A stretch of 64,000 bases of DNA from Paenibacillus marchantiae (lineage in GTDB: Bacteria > Bacillota > Bacilli > Paenibacillales > Paenibacillaceae): positions 5,146,001 through 5,210,000 of the forward strand of contig NZ_CP118270.1 in NCBI RefSeq assembly GCF_028771845.1. Reading direction: 5' to 3'. Position 1 is the first letter of the stretch. Every line of letters begins with the position of its first letter. Under the pieces are notes generated by a model. That model searched no databases. It saw only the letters and a program-made list of their open reading frames with translations, and had not been told where the DNA came from. A program made the position numbers and the translations under genes. Of this stretch, positions 32,064-42,177 are shown piece by piece.

Positions 32064-33668
32064 ATGAACAAGAAAACCAAAACTTTGATGTTGTCTTTAT
32101 GCCTGTCGACCTTATTGGTCGCCGCCTGTACAAATGGAAGCAGCACCGAGAAAAGTACATCCAATACCGATTCGGATGCCAACGAGGGCGGAATAACAAC
32201 CATCCACACCGTAACGTCAGAATATACTTCTGCCAAATATCCAAAGGGAGATGATATCACAAACAATGTGTGGATTAAGCGATACAAAGAGCAGTTTAAT
32301 ATCGATGTCAAAACAGACTGGGTCAGCGATGAGTATGATACCAAATTGAATTTGGCTATAGCATCGAATGATCTCCCCGACGTGTTTAGGGTTAATCCAT
32401 CACAATTAAGGCAGCTAGTCGAAGCAGATATGGTAATGGACCTTACCGATGTCTTTGAACAACACGCTTCAGAACGTCTCAAAGGCTATATGGAAACGGA
32501 TGCGGATAGCTATGAGTCTGGTAAAAAGGACGGCAAACTGTACGGGATACCGCAGATGCACTGGGGATTAATTGAACAACCCGATTTCATCTGGATTCGG
32601 AACGATTGGAAAGAAGAACTGGGTCTCCAAGATCCGAAATCGGTGGAAGACATCAAGAACATTGCACTGAAATTTATGGAAAAGCACGGCGGATATGGCA
32701 TAGCAGTAGATCAATCACTCGATTACCTCAACCTGCTCGCCATTGCATGGAATGCGCATCCAGATATGTGGATGGAGGATAACAGTGGGAAATTAGTGTA
32801 TGGCTCAGTCCATCCTGAGATGAAGAATGCACTGGCTGAGTGGTCGGAATGGTACAAGCAAGGTATCATTGATCCGGAATTTGCAATCAAAGACTTTAAT
32901 GCGATGAACGCGGATATCGTAGCCGGCAAAGTGGGCGTACAGCCTTATTACCAGTGGTGGGGTTATAATCCTGGCGTTGATACAGTAGCCAATCTGGGTA
33001 AAGACGCGATCTTTTATCCGTATATCATCCCTACCATTGATGGTAAGGAAGCGAAACAATCCATCTTCTTCGCCAACAACAATTATATTGTCATGAAAAA
33101 GGGATTTAAGAGCCCTCAAGAAGTGATTAAGATTTTGAATGACTATGCTTATATCGTTGATGAAGGCAATGGTAAGGAATCCAAAGAAACACTATCCGCT
33201 TTGCTCGACAATGATATTGCCCATGTGGTCGGGGCGTTCCGTGTACTTAATCCGAATTCAGATTACGAGCAGTTCGAGGCTGTATCAGCAGCCCTTCAAT
33301 CCGAGGATACCAGTGGACTCACAACTTCGGGAATGTGGCAGAAATATAACAACAGCGTTGAGTTTATGAAGAATGCAACACCGGGAGCAGTTGGTGACTA
33401 TCTGCAACAGGGTGCTCCAAAGAATGCGTATGGTCTGGCTAAGAAAGTACTCGATAGTGAGAACTACACAAAGACGGCGCTATGGGGTGTTTCACCGGAG
33501 GTGCTGTCAAGTTACGGTACAACGCTGGATGATATCCTGACGGAAGGCTTCACCAAGATCATCATGGGTAGTGAACGTATCGATTATTTCGATGTGGTCG
33601 TCCAGAATTGGCGAGCGGCCGGAGGCGATGAAGCAACCCAGGCAGTTAATGATGCCTACGGAAAATAA
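32064..33668 (+). CDS. Carbohydrate ABC transporter substrate-binding lipoprotein (LplA-like)
   Basis: The 534-residue protein has a lipoprotein signal with lipobox VAAC (Cys 22), a Ser/Thr/Asp linker and a family 1 extracellular solute-binding domain (KLNLAIASNDLPDVFRV near residue 94, DGKLYGIPQMHWG near 156). Together with the two permease genes that follow it forms an importer for oligosaccharides or sugar derivatives at the membrane; the ATPase is probably a shared MsmX-type protein encoded elsewhere. A GGGGGAAAGG site precedes ATG 32064. A YesM/YesN-type pair lies convergently downstream and may regulate it. Confidence 0.9.
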   Translation: MNKKTKTLMLSLCLSTLLVAACTNGSSTEKSTSNTDSDANEGGITTIHTVTSEYTSAKYPKGDDITNNVWIKRYKEQFNIDVKTDWVSDEYDTKLNLAIASNDLPDVFRVNPSQLRQLVEADMVMDLTDVFEQHASERLKGYMETDADSYESGKKDGKLYGIPQMHWGLIEQPDFIWIRNDWKEELGLQDPKSVEDIKNIALKFMEKHGGYGIAVDQSLDYLNLLAIAWNAHPDMWMEDNSGKLVYGSVHPEMKNALAEWSEWYKQGIIDPEFAIKDFNAMNADIVAGKVGVQPYYQWWGYNPGVDTVANLGKDAIFYPYIIPTIDGKEAKQSIFFANNNYIVMKKGFKSPQEVIKILNDYAYIVDEGNGKESKETLSALLDNDIAHVVGAFRVLNPNSDYEQFEAVSAALQSEDTSGLTTSGMWQKYNNSVEFMKNATPGAVGDYLQQGAPKNAYGLAKKVLDSENYTKTALWGVSPEVLSSYGTTLDDILTEGFTKIIMGSERIDYFDVVVQNWRAAGGDEATQAVNDAYGK

Positions 33669-33699
33669 TATTGCGGTTGCCAGGAACGGAGGAATATGA

Positions 33700-34590
33700 A
33701 TGCTGAGAAAATGGAAGCAGCAGAGTCCCTACCATCTCATGTTGATCCCAAGCCTAGTCTTGGTCTTCATCTTTAGCTACATCCCTTTTTATGGGCTTAT
33801 TATTGCATTTCAAAAATACAATCCGGGTCTCGGCTTTAACTCTCCATGGGTGGGATGGGACAATTTTTCCCATGTATTTAGTCAGCCAAACTTCGTAAGA
33901 ACCATCTGGAATACACTGTATATGTCCGTCTTTAAGATTATCGGGGGCATTATCGTGCCTGTTATTTTCGCATTACTGCTTAACGAAGTGCTGAACAGTG
34001 GTGTCAAACGTACATTTCAAACCCTGGTTTATATTCCGAACTTTCTGTCTTGGGTCATTATGGCTGGCATCATGCTGGATATACTTAGCTCCGATGGCAT
34101 CATCAACACATTTCTAGGCGTATTCGGGATTGCACCTATCTCTTTTCTGGGCACACCGTCCATATTCCCTTGGACGATGATCGTGAGTGATATCTGGAAA
34201 GGCTTCGGATTCGGCACGGTTGTATATCTAGCAGCTCTGACCAGTATTGACCCTGGTCTATATGAGGCTGCGGTAATTGATGGAGCCAAACGATGGAAGC
34301 AGACCATCTACATCACATTGCCCCTCCTCATGCCAACGATTGTCTTAATGACTGTGTTGTCACTTGGTAACGTCCTCAATGCCGGATTCGATCAAATCTA
34401 TAACCTGTATTCCCCTGTCGTGTATCAGACTGGAGATATTATTGATACCTATGTATACCGTCTAGGAATTCAGCAGGCACAGTATTCGATTGGTACGGCT
34501 GTCGGATTATTTAAATCCATCATTTCCAGTGTTCTCGTTGCCGTATCGTATTTCCTGGCTTACAGGGTAGCCGGCTATCGTATCTTCTAA
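33700..34590 (+). CDS. ABC transporter permease, LplB-like
   Basis: The 296-residue protein has six transmembrane helices and the binding-protein-dependent permease EAA loop (YEAAVIDGAKRWKQTIYITLP, about residues 187-207, which contacts the ATPase). The head YHLMLIPSLVLVFIFSYIPFYGLIIAFQ is typical of LplB/YteP permeases of Paenibacillus and Bacillus. It follows the binding-protein gene by 31 bases with GGAGGAATATGA in front of the ATG. Confidence 0.92.
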   Translation: MLRKWKQQSPYHLMLIPSLVLVFIFSYIPFYGLIIAFQKYNPGLGFNSPWVGWDNFSHVFSQPNFVRTIWNTLYMSVFKIIGGIIVPVIFALLLNEVLNSGVKRTFQTLVYIPNFLSWVIMAGIMLDILSSDGIINTFLGVFGIAPISFLGTPSIFPWTMIVSDIWKGFGFGTVVYLAALTSIDPGLYEAAVIDGAKRWKQTIYITLPLLMPTIVLMTVLSLGNVLNAGFDQIYNLYSPVVYQTGDIIDTYVYRLGIQQAQYSIGTAVGLFKSIISSVLVAVSYFLAYRVAGYRIF

Positions 34591-34623
34591 GGAGGAACGT
34601 TCATTATAATCTATGATAAAAGT

Positions 34624-35496
34624 ATGAGCAGGCGTTTGTTCCATATCCTAAACTACATGATATTGCTTCTAATCTCCCTACTCTGTATCCTTCCATTTAT
34701 CAACCTGTTGGCTGTTTCATTCAGTAGCAGTTCGGCTGTATCCGCGGGCAGTGTTACGTTCTGGCCAGTTGAATTCACAACTAAGGCTTATGAATTTGCA
34801 TTATCTGGAGGGTCATTTTTCTCCTCTCTCTGGGTGGCGATCCAACGAACCGTTCTCGGAACGTTTGTAAATCTGGTTCTGATCGTGCTCACCGCCTATC
34901 CACTATCCAAATCCAAACAAAAATTGATGGGCCGTAATATCTATATGGGATTTTTCATTGTGACCATGTTATTTAGCGGAGGATTAATTCCTACCTATCT
35001 GGTGGTCGTCAAAATGGGCTTGATTGATTCGATTTGGTCTCTGATCCTGCCCGGAGCTCTGCCCGTATTTAGTATGATTATTCTTATGAATTTCATTAGA
35101 GGTTTGCCGGAGGAGATAGAAGAATCAGCGATCATCGACGGTGCAGGGCCTGTGCAGGTATTGCTTCGTATTCTACTGCCGCTCCTCAAGCCCGCTCTCG
35201 CTACGGTCGGTTTGTTCAGTATCGTCGGCCATTGGAATTCATGGTTCGATGGCATTATCTATATGAACAATCCAGCCAATTATCCATTACAAAGCTACCT
35301 ACAGACCCTGCTGCAGAGCTTTGAGCAAATCATGCTGAAATCCGGCTCCGATTACACTCAACTGTTATCGATGATGAACGCCAGAACTGGACGCGCTGCT
35401 CAAATGTTCTTGGGTGCCATTCCGATTTTGCTCGTTTATCCGTTCTTGCAGAAATACTTTACCAAGGGTTTGGTACTCGGTAGTGTCAAAGGATAA
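34624..35496 (+). CDS. ABC transporter permease, LplC/YtcP-like
   Basis: The 290-residue protein has six transmembrane helices and an EAA-type loop EESAIIDGAGPVQVLLRILLP, and it ends in the typical FTKGLVLGSVKG of YtcP/LplC permeases. ATG 34624 has no ribosome-binding site nearby. GGAGG at 34591-34595 is followed seven bases later by an in-frame ATT (34603), which would add seven residues, a length close to what LplC homologues have. The real start may therefore be ATT 34603. The operon ends at the hairpin 35501-35530. Confidence 0.92.
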   Translation: MSRRLFHILNYMILLLISLLCILPFINLLAVSFSSSSAVSAGSVTFWPVEFTTKAYEFALSGGSFFSSLWVAIQRTVLGTFVNLVLIVLTAYPLSKSKQKLMGRNIYMGFFIVTMLFSGGLIPTYLVVVKMGLIDSIWSLILPGALPVFSMIILMNFIRGLPEEIEESAIIDGAGPVQVLLRILLPLLKPALATVGLFSIVGHWNSWFDGIIYMNNPANYPLQSYLQTLLQSFEQIMLKSGSDYTQLLSMMNARTGRAAQMFLGAIPILLVYPFLQKYFTKGLVLGSVKG

Positions 35497-35500
35497 CCAA

Positions 35501-35530
35501 AAGAGCTTGCAGTTAATCCTGCAAGCTCTT
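35501..35530. terminator. Terminator of the sugar importer operon
   Basis: A perfect 12-bp stem AAGAGCTTGCAG/CTGCAAGCTCTT with a 6-base loop stands between the importer and the convergent kinase gene. Confidence 0.8.
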
Positions 35531-35604
35531 TGCGTGTGTTTAACCTACGAAACATACTTGGAATCGTTCTAACATTGTAAACGTGTGCATGATAATTTCT
35601 ATGA

Positions 35605-37347
35605 CTACAGTGTTTCTTTGATGGCAGGTAACAGAATGGTAAAAGTCGTACCTTCACCAATTCGACTAGCCACCTGTATTCCATAAGGCTTACCAAAATG
35701 AAGTTGAATACGCCGCTGCACATTAGACAGGCCAATTCCTGTTCCTTTGTCTGCTTCGAGCCTATCTTCCATAAAGTTCTGGATCATATGTTGATCCATA
35801 CCAATGCCATTATCGCAGACTTCGACCACAATATCTCTGCCCCGTGGTTGAATCCGAATGGTAATGACTCCGTCTTCTTCAAGCTCGGCCAGACCGTGAA
35901 AGATTGCATTCTCCACAATGGGCTGCAGAATCATTTTGGGCATACGATAATCGAGCAGTCTATCCTCAATCTCATATTTCATTTGAATACAGTCGTAGTA
36001 CCTGACATTCTGGATCGTCACGTAATTCGCTATATTATCGATTTCTTCACGTATCGTTACGAGGGTTCCATCGGATCTAGTTGCATAACGAAGCATCGAG
36101 ATTAATGCATCGGTCATTTCCACGATTTTGTCAGCCTGCTGCATGGAGGCGATCCATTTCACTGAACCCAGAGTATTATACAGAAAATGAGGCTTGATCT
36201 GGTCGTGAAGCGCACGCATCTCGGCCTTTGCCTTCTCTATTTCTTCCTGTTGCATCCGCTCAACCATACGCTTCAATTCATGTGACATCTTGTTAAATCG
36301 AACTGATAAGTGCCCAATCTCATCGCGAGAACGAATATGTTCAACTTGTTCAAACTGCCCCTTCTCGACCAACGAGATATTGCGCAGCAGCTTCTTGATG
36401 GGGGTGGTGATGACATGAGATAGAAAAATCGAAATAATGGCAGCAAAAAGAACCAGGACAATGGACAGTGTAACCAGATTATGCCCTAATATTTTGCCGT
36501 CGGCAGTCAGCTCATCCAAAGGCATGTATAAGTAAGTAGTCCATTTCTGCTGACTAAGTGGACTGGTCACCACAACATTTAATGATTCGGGAGGACGAAC
36601 GTTGTCCCGGAACAATGTACCGATTAAGCGGTCATCTACGTTATAAACAATTTTGTCATTCTCATCGACAATCATGAACCTGGAACGTAGCCCTTCCTGC
36701 AAGTTACGATTAACGATTTCGATGAACTTTATATCAATGCTGACGACAATCACGCCAAGCAGTTCCCCGCTAGCCACATCATGAATTTTACGAGCGTGTG
36801 ACACTGCCAGAATTTTATTCTCCAATTGCTCATCGATTCGGGTTGTCAACGTGATGGTTCGATCATTATCATGCATGAACTTTTTAAACCACAATTCGTT
36901 CGCCACTTTGAAGTCCGGGTCAATAGGCTGGTTAGGACTGACGAAGAGATCTTGTCCCCCGTTCAAATTATAGAGGTAGATGGAAAATACGCGATCCTTC
37001 ATCATGATATAATTCATCAAAATATTGTATGCGGCAATCTCATTTTGTTCATCACCCTCTCGCAGGAAATCCTGGATCGGAAAGCTTCCTTCATGGGTTG
37101 CGGATAAATTATCGCTAAGTCCATTACTGGCAAGCAGTGTGATCTTCTCAATCTCCTTTAGGAACTCGTCAATGCGAATATTCGTCTGCTTGGCCAGATC
37201 GTTGAGCAGATTTGTATAATTCTGTGCCAGTAATCGCTCAGAAGAGTAATACGAACTAATCGTCATCACAAGTACTGGAAGAATGATGACAGTTATACAT
37301 ATCACCATGATTTTGTACTTGATTGGTAAGAGCCGGGCATGCTTCAT
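35605..37347 (-). CDS. YesM-like sensor histidine kinase
   Basis: The 580-residue protein has a first transmembrane helix (about 10-32), a dCache-like extracellular sensor (about 33-295), a second helix (about 295-315), a HAMP domain, and the His_kinase domain with QIKPHFLYNTLGS (His near 387) and an ATPase domain (PMILQPIVENAIFHGL, DNGIGM, GTGIGLSNVQRR). Members of this family sense sugars, often through a nearby binding protein. ATG 37347 follows AGAGGTG; a GTG at 37356 overlaps that site. It lies 22 bases downstream of the YesN-like gene in one operon, convergent with the sugar importer. Confidence 0.9.
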   Translation of the reverse strand: MKHARLLPIKYKIMVICITVIILPVLVMTISSYYSSERLLAQNYTNLLNDLAKQTNIRIDEFLKEIEKITLLASNGLSDNLSATHEGSFPIQDFLREGDEQNEIAAYNILMNYIMMKDRVFSIYLYNLNGGQDLFVSPNQPIDPDFKVANELWFKKFMHDNDRTITLTTRIDEQLENKILAVSHARKIHDVASGELLGVIVVSIDIKFIEIVNRNLQEGLRSRFMIVDENDKIVYNVDDRLIGTLFRDNVRPPESLNVVVTSPLSQQKWTTYLYMPLDELTADGKILGHNLVTLSIVLVLFAAIISIFLSHVITTPIKKLLRNISLVEKGQFEQVEHIRSRDEIGHLSVRFNKMSHELKRMVERMQQEEIEKAKAEMRALHDQIKPHFLYNTLGSVKWIASMQQADKIVEMTDALISMLRYATRSDGTLVTIREEIDNIANYVTIQNVRYYDCIQMKYEIEDRLLDYRMPKMILQPIVENAIFHGLAELEEDGVITIRIQPRGRDIVVEVCDNGIGMDQHMIQNFMEDRLEADKGTGIGLSNVQRRIQLHFGKPYGIQVASRIGEGTTFTILLPAIKETL

Positions 37348-37369
37348 ATGCTGCACCTCTATTCACGGA

Positions 37370-38992
37370 TTACATGAGTCCCTGCTGTCGATCTCGATAT
37401 TCCTCAGGAGTGAATCCTACCGATTTTTTGAAAATCTTACTGAAGTACGTGTAATTATGGTAGCCCACCTTGTCAGCGATTTCATATACTCTCAGTTCCC
37501 TGCTCAATAGGTAAGCCTTGGCATGTTCAATCCGAACTCGTGTCAGGTATGCGATGAAGTTCTCTCCTTTTTCCTGCTTAAACAATCGGCTAAGATACGA
37601 AGGATTGACACTGATCTGGCTAGCAATACTATGCAACGAAATATCCTCAGCATAATACTTGTCCATTAACTCAATGGCGAGGTCTGTGTAGGAACGTTCC
37701 TGCATGATTTGGGAATCGGTTTTAAAGTAATACGCGATATGAGCCAGCATATCTTGGTGAATATCCTCCCAATACTCTCCTCTCAAAACGATTTCGTAAG
37801 GCGATCTCTCGGTAAATGAAAGCTTGCCTCTTTCAGTAACTCGTGAGAGATGGGAGTGTATGGTTTCCATCACCATGATATATTGCTTGCGAATACTGCT
37901 CTCATCTGCTCGTTGCACCTCCAGATCAGAGCGAATTTCTTCAAGGAATTCCTCCGCCTTTTTGTTATCTTTACTCACCCATAATTTGAGGAAATCTCGT
38001 TCTTGCTCCGGACTGAGCATTCCATTCACTTCTCTCCGAGCTGGAGCTTGAATCACGTCCGCGTAGTACAGTATCTGGTTGCTGCCTTTAAAGAAACTTT
38101 GCCTTAGGGCGAATTCCGCTTCTCGACATGCCTGTCTTATGCCATGGAAATCGGAAACGATTGTACTTACACCCGCTGAGAGTGACAGATTCATAAAATC
38201 TTTGATTGAAGACAGAAGCTTATTACATAGTTTGTTTAGATCAGCTTGTACAGACTCACTCCCAGGAAGAACATTGACAATAACCCAATATTCAGAGGAG
38301 CTTTCCACGAAAATCTCTTTCTCCCATTTGGATGGAATGATCTCTTCCATAATATTCAGAATAGAGAATCGAAGTAGTTTTTCCCCCTTCTCGACATATT
38401 TCCTCTTCGCTTCCTCGTAATAGTCCACAATAAACTGGATGACGACCAACTTGTCTGATCGTATACGGAAATGCATTTCTTCAGCTTTGGGAACCATATC
38501 CTTTTCATTTATGAATCCGCTTACAACATCTTGGAAAAAGCTATCCTTTAGATGTCTCAGGCTCTTGAAATAGTCGTGTGTCATAAATGGTACGTTGGTC
38601 TTAGTGTCACGTTCACTTTTTAATTTCTCTTCAATGGTGATAAGAAGATCAACTAGAGAGGTTTCTGTAATCTCACTTTTAATCAAGTAGTCTACAGCCC
38701 CAAGCTTCAGTGCCTCTTTTACATAATGGAATTCGTCAAAATTGCTCAGGATGACATATTTACAGGTTTTCAATAAACAAGATGCCTCTTGTATGAGCTC
38801 TAACCCATCCATGATCGGCATCTTGATATCGGTAATAATTAGATCAGGGGTCACTTCTAGCGCGAGTTCCAACGCTTCCTTCCCGTTCCCCGCTTCTCCC
38901 GCAACATAGAAATTGTAGTCTTCCCAGTTTAGCATGGAACGAATTCCAACCCGCATGAGCAGTTCATCCTCTACGATCATCAGTTTATACAT
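37370..38992 (-). CDS. YesN-like response regulator (receiver + AraC HTH)
   Basis: The 540-residue protein has a receiver domain (VEDELLMR, phospho-acceptor Asp 55 in LIITDIKMP), a long middle region of about 280 residues, and a C-terminal AraC domain (SLHSIASQISVNPSYLSRLFKQ and VYEIADKVGYHNYTYFSKIFKK). It is the cognate partner of the YesM-like kinase and probably activates the adjacent sugar importer. ATG 38992 is favoured because TTGGAGG lies 6 bases upstream; the ATG at 38998 overlaps that site. Confidence 0.9.
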   Translation of the reverse strand: MYKLMIVEDELLMRVGIRSMLNWEDYNFYVAGEAGNGKEALELALEVTPDLIITDIKMPIMDGLELIQEASCLLKTCKYVILSNFDEFHYVKEALKLGAVDYLIKSEITETSLVDLLITIEEKLKSERDTKTNVPFMTHDYFKSLRHLKDSFFQDVVSGFINEKDMVPKAEEMHFRIRSDKLVVIQFIVDYYEEAKRKYVEKGEKLLRFSILNIMEEIIPSKWEKEIFVESSSEYWVIVNVLPGSESVQADLNKLCNKLLSSIKDFMNLSLSAGVSTIVSDFHGIRQACREAEFALRQSFFKGSNQILYYADVIQAPARREVNGMLSPEQERDFLKLWVSKDNKKAEEFLEEIRSDLEVQRADESSIRKQYIMVMETIHSHLSRVTERGKLSFTERSPYEIVLRGEYWEDIHQDMLAHIAYYFKTDSQIMQERSYTDLAIELMDKYYAEDISLHSIASQISVNPSYLSRLFKQEKGENFIAYLTRVRIEHAKAYLLSRELRVYEIADKVGYHNYTYFSKIFKKSVGFTPEEYRDRQQGLM

Positions 38993-39190
38993 GAGCATCC
39001 TCCAACATGAACCATTTTCACTATTTTACCATTAAACCGTTTATTGCAAAGATGTCTAGCCGCCCTATTAATTGTGATTTCTAATCAAATGGATGTCCCT
39101 TTCGTTCTTGTTCTCAACAGATGTATCCTATGATAAACTTGGATTGCTTAATGATGTAAATGAAAAAAGATAATTCAGAGGAGATGTCAC

Positions 39191-39778
39191 TTGGGATTGA
39201 ATGCAGAACAATTTGATTATATTTCAGAGACAGAACGGTTAGTAATAAGACCTTTAAAGAAAGACGACTATGAAAATTGGTTAAATGCATTTGAAAACCG
39301 TTTTCCCTCCCAACACCGCCACGATAAAGGGAAAATGGATATGACTGAATGTACACCGGATTGGTTTCATCATCTTGTAGATCGACATCAAGAGTTAGCG
39401 CGTACAGATGCCGTTTATGTATTTGGTGTATTTAGAAAGGAAGATGGTACACATCTGGGTATGATTGATATTGCGACTTTAGCAAGAGCGGATTTTCAAT
39501 GGGCAAGCTTCGGATATACCATCCATAATCAGTATTGGAGAAAAGGCTACGGCAAAGAAGCCGTGAATGAAGCTCTTCTTATTGCATTTGAACAACTGAA
39601 ATTCCACCGTATAGAAGCCCATATTAATATGGATAATATACCTTCTATGAAACTTGCGGAAAGTGTAGGCATGGAATTTGAATGTGTTCGCAAAGGTTTC
39701 ATACACGAAAACGATGAGTGGACAGATCATTTGGTTTATTATAAGAATTTCAATAAATCAATTCCAACCGTTGATTAA
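39191..39778 (+). CDS. GNAT family N-acetyltransferase
   Basis: The 195-residue protein has the RimJ/RimL-like start TERLVIRPLKKDDYENWLNAF, the acetyl-CoA loop YWRKGYGKEAVNEAL (about residues 120-134) and the C-terminal HRIEAHINMDNIPSMKLAESVGMEFE, all typical of GNAT acetyltransferases acting on protein N-termini or small amines. TTG 39191 is the likely start, with AGAGGAG seven bases upstream. It is monocistronic with a strong hairpin at its stop. Confidence 0.9.
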   Translation: MGLNAEQFDYISETERLVIRPLKKDDYENWLNAFENRFPSQHRHDKGKMDMTECTPDWFHHLVDRHQELARTDAVYVFGVFRKEDGTHLGMIDIATLARADFQWASFGYTIHNQYWRKGYGKEAVNEALLIAFEQLKFHRIEAHINMDNIPSMKLAESVGMEFECVRKGFIHENDEWTDHLVYYKNFNKSIPTVD

Positions 39779-39819
39779 GAAGAGCGAACAAAGCACTGGT
39801 GTGCCCTGTTCGCTCTTCT
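39778..39819 (+). terminator. Terminator of the GNAT gene
   Basis: A perfect 13-bp stem AGAAGAGCGAACA/TGTTCGCTCTTCT with a 16-base loop starts at the stop codon. Confidence 0.8.
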
Positions 39820-40009
39820 CCTTGTCTTCATATTACTGTCTTCGTCTTATTCGGCCCAATGTTTTTTCGTATCTGACCAATTGGCTGGTTGCTTACCTTC
39901 CACCGCTTCCTTATGAACACTTGACTGTTATCTCAGTATCTAAGATAATTACAGTTTGACTAAAAAATTCCTACAAGAGGATCTTTCATTTGGAAGGGGG
40001 GCGCTCGTT

Positions 40010-42031
40010 ATGAACTGGTTAAATGATCTCTATAAGATAAATAAACGGGAATCAAAAAAGGAAATCGAACGATCTTTGGTTAACGCCATCTTCCGAATCT
40101 ATGATCGGTTCCCTCGAATTGGTCTTAGAGAGCGAATCGGGCAGCAAGAAATGTCTCTCGATATAGCCGATGCTTATATCTACGGGCATAACGCCATGAT
40201 TGAAGCTGGTGTTGGAATCGGTAAGTCTTTTGGCTACCTGATACCGAGCCTGCTCATGAATCAAATGTCCCAGAAACCGGTCATTATAGCTACATCCTCC
40301 ATTCAGCTTTCGGAACAGATACATAAAGATTTAAGAGTCATTGGTAGCAGGTTGGGCTTCACAACAGTTCGCTCTGTCGTTGGGAAAGGTATGGGGCAGT
40401 ATGCGTGCCGAAGTAGGGCCGCGGAATGGAGCAGGTCTGATGATCCGAGCTCCTCACTGTCTACCCTTGCCCAGCGCATTTTAGATTTTGAAATTGATGA
40501 AAGAGCTGATATTAAAGCTGGAATTAGTGATGCCGAATGGTCCAACTTTTCCGTAAATGATTGCAAATTTGAACGTTGCCATCATAAAAATGCGTGCTTG
40601 TTTTACGATATGAGAGCTAAATTAAATGCAAAGGCTCATGAGATTGATTTTATTATTGTGAACCAGGACCTGCTCATACGGGATTTGATGAAGAAAAAAG
40701 AAGGAACCAAGAGTATCATCTCAGAACAGCCGGCTCTGATCGTCATTGATGAAGCGCATAATCTGGAAGCAAAAGTTCGAGATGCCCGAACGCTCGAGTT
40801 CACTTATCGGGGAATCAGCCGCATTCTGGATAATACTGTACAGCTTCTAACGAAGCAGTCCGGGGATAAAAGTCTCTTCTCACAATCCAAGCTTATAAAA
40901 AAATGTATTGAACGAATCTTCCAACAGATAAACGCGGATCTGCTCCACCATGCCAAGCAGGATAGCGACCGTATAAAAGTGTCGGAGATCAAAGGTATAC
41001 CGTTAAACCAAGTCTCGAACGATTTGAAAGATCTTAGTCTTCGCCTTTCCATTTTGACCTCCCGTCACGAACGGGAGATTGATGACGCTTTTGAAGCTAT
41101 AAACGGGCTTATTACCCTCATCCATGTTTTGGCTGAAATAGAGGATAACTATCTCATATGGGCAAGCAGTCCCTTGGGAGTAGCCACGATCAGCATCTGT
41201 CCCAAAGATATAAGCCAATTTCTGAAGTATGCTTTATTTAATGGCAAAGCGCCTGTTATCCTAACGTCGGCAACGCTGTGCCAAGGCGGGGATACGCTGG
41301 AGGAACAATACTCTTATTTGACGCAGTCCCTCGGTTATAAGGGTGATTTTATGGATCGCAAATCCTCCCCTTTTGATTACACCAACCATACCATGATGTA
41401 CATCTCGAACGTAGTCCCATATTACCACCATGACCAGCGCGAAAACTATCTTGAAGCAGCCTACAACGAATTGGTTCAACTATGTGATTTAACACTAGGA
41501 AGAACGATCGTCCTTTTTTCAGCAAAGGAAGACATGAAATACATTCATAAGAAGCTGATTTCAAGGCCTGATGAATATACATGGGCAGTTCATATTCAGA
41601 AAGAAGGATCTTCCCAGGACAGTGTTATCACCGAATTCAGGAAAAGCAAAGGTGTGCTCCTGGGTACAGGTGTATTCTGGGAGGGCGTGAATATCGAGGG
41701 TTCTGACCTGTCACAGGTCATTATTTTCCGGCTGCCCTTCCCTGTTCCTTCGGACCCTATTTATGAATATAAGGCATCTGTAACGAAGAATTCGTTCATG
41801 GAGGTGTTTGTACCGGATATGCTTCTCCGGTTAAGGCAAGGAACGGGACGCTTGATTCGCAGTGAAATGGATCTTGGCATACTCAGCATACTCGACTCCC
41901 GTCTCAGCGCAGCGGCAAAAAAGAATTACCGGGAACAGGTGCTGGACACGCTACCATTCAAAGAAGTGACTGAGGATTTTTCGATTTTGGAGAAATTTGT
42001 TCAACAAAAAGGGATACGACGTACGGATTGA
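40010..42031 (+). CDS. DinG/XPD-like ATP-dependent DNA helicase
   Basis: The 673-residue protein has Walker A EAGVGIGKS (about 65-73), the DEAH box VIDEAHN, later motifs GVFWEGVNIEG (motif V region) and RLRQGTGRLIR (motif VI). Between them YACRS and the cluster DCKFERCHHKNAC give four Cys expected to bind a 4Fe-4S cluster, as in the XPD/DinG 5'-3' helicases that unwind DNA-RNA hybrids and damaged DNA. It has no N-terminal exonuclease domain, unlike B. subtilis DinG. ATG 40010 is supported by GGGGGG upstream; an ATG at 39956 is in frame without a site. Confidence 0.88.
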   Translation: MNWLNDLYKINKRESKKEIERSLVNAIFRIYDRFPRIGLRERIGQQEMSLDIADAYIYGHNAMIEAGVGIGKSFGYLIPSLLMNQMSQKPVIIATSSIQLSEQIHKDLRVIGSRLGFTTVRSVVGKGMGQYACRSRAAEWSRSDDPSSSLSTLAQRILDFEIDERADIKAGISDAEWSNFSVNDCKFERCHHKNACLFYDMRAKLNAKAHEIDFIIVNQDLLIRDLMKKKEGTKSIISEQPALIVIDEAHNLEAKVRDARTLEFTYRGISRILDNTVQLLTKQSGDKSLFSQSKLIKKCIERIFQQINADLLHHAKQDSDRIKVSEIKGIPLNQVSNDLKDLSLRLSILTSRHEREIDDAFEAINGLITLIHVLAEIEDNYLIWASSPLGVATISICPKDISQFLKYALFNGKAPVILTSATLCQGGDTLEEQYSYLTQSLGYKGDFMDRKSSPFDYTNHTMMYISNVVPYYHHDQRENYLEAAYNELVQLCDLTLGRTIVLFSAKEDMKYIHKKLISRPDEYTWAVHIQKEGSSQDSVITEFRKSKGVLLGTGVFWEGVNIEGSDLSQVIIFRLPFPVPSDPIYEYKASVTKNSFMEVFVPDMLLRLRQGTGRLIRSEMDLGILSILDSRLSAAAKKNYREQVLDTLPFKEVTEDFSILEKFVQQKGIRRTD

Positions 42032-42076
42032 AAGTGGAACAGCCCAACCATAAAACTGTGCAAATCACATGAAATC

Positions 42077-42105
42077 GGCCCTTCCGCCCATAAAGCGGAG
42101 GGGCC
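42077..42105. terminator. Hairpin after the helicase gene
   Basis: GGCCCTTCCGC pairs with GCGGAGGGGCC (one G-T pair) around a 7-base loop. The T-run is weak. Confidence 0.6.
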
Positions 42106-42177
42106 AATTTCAATGCTGGAAGTAAGATATATGCTACAATATATTCCAGAGCTATGAATCCCAAAGGAGGCATTCAC

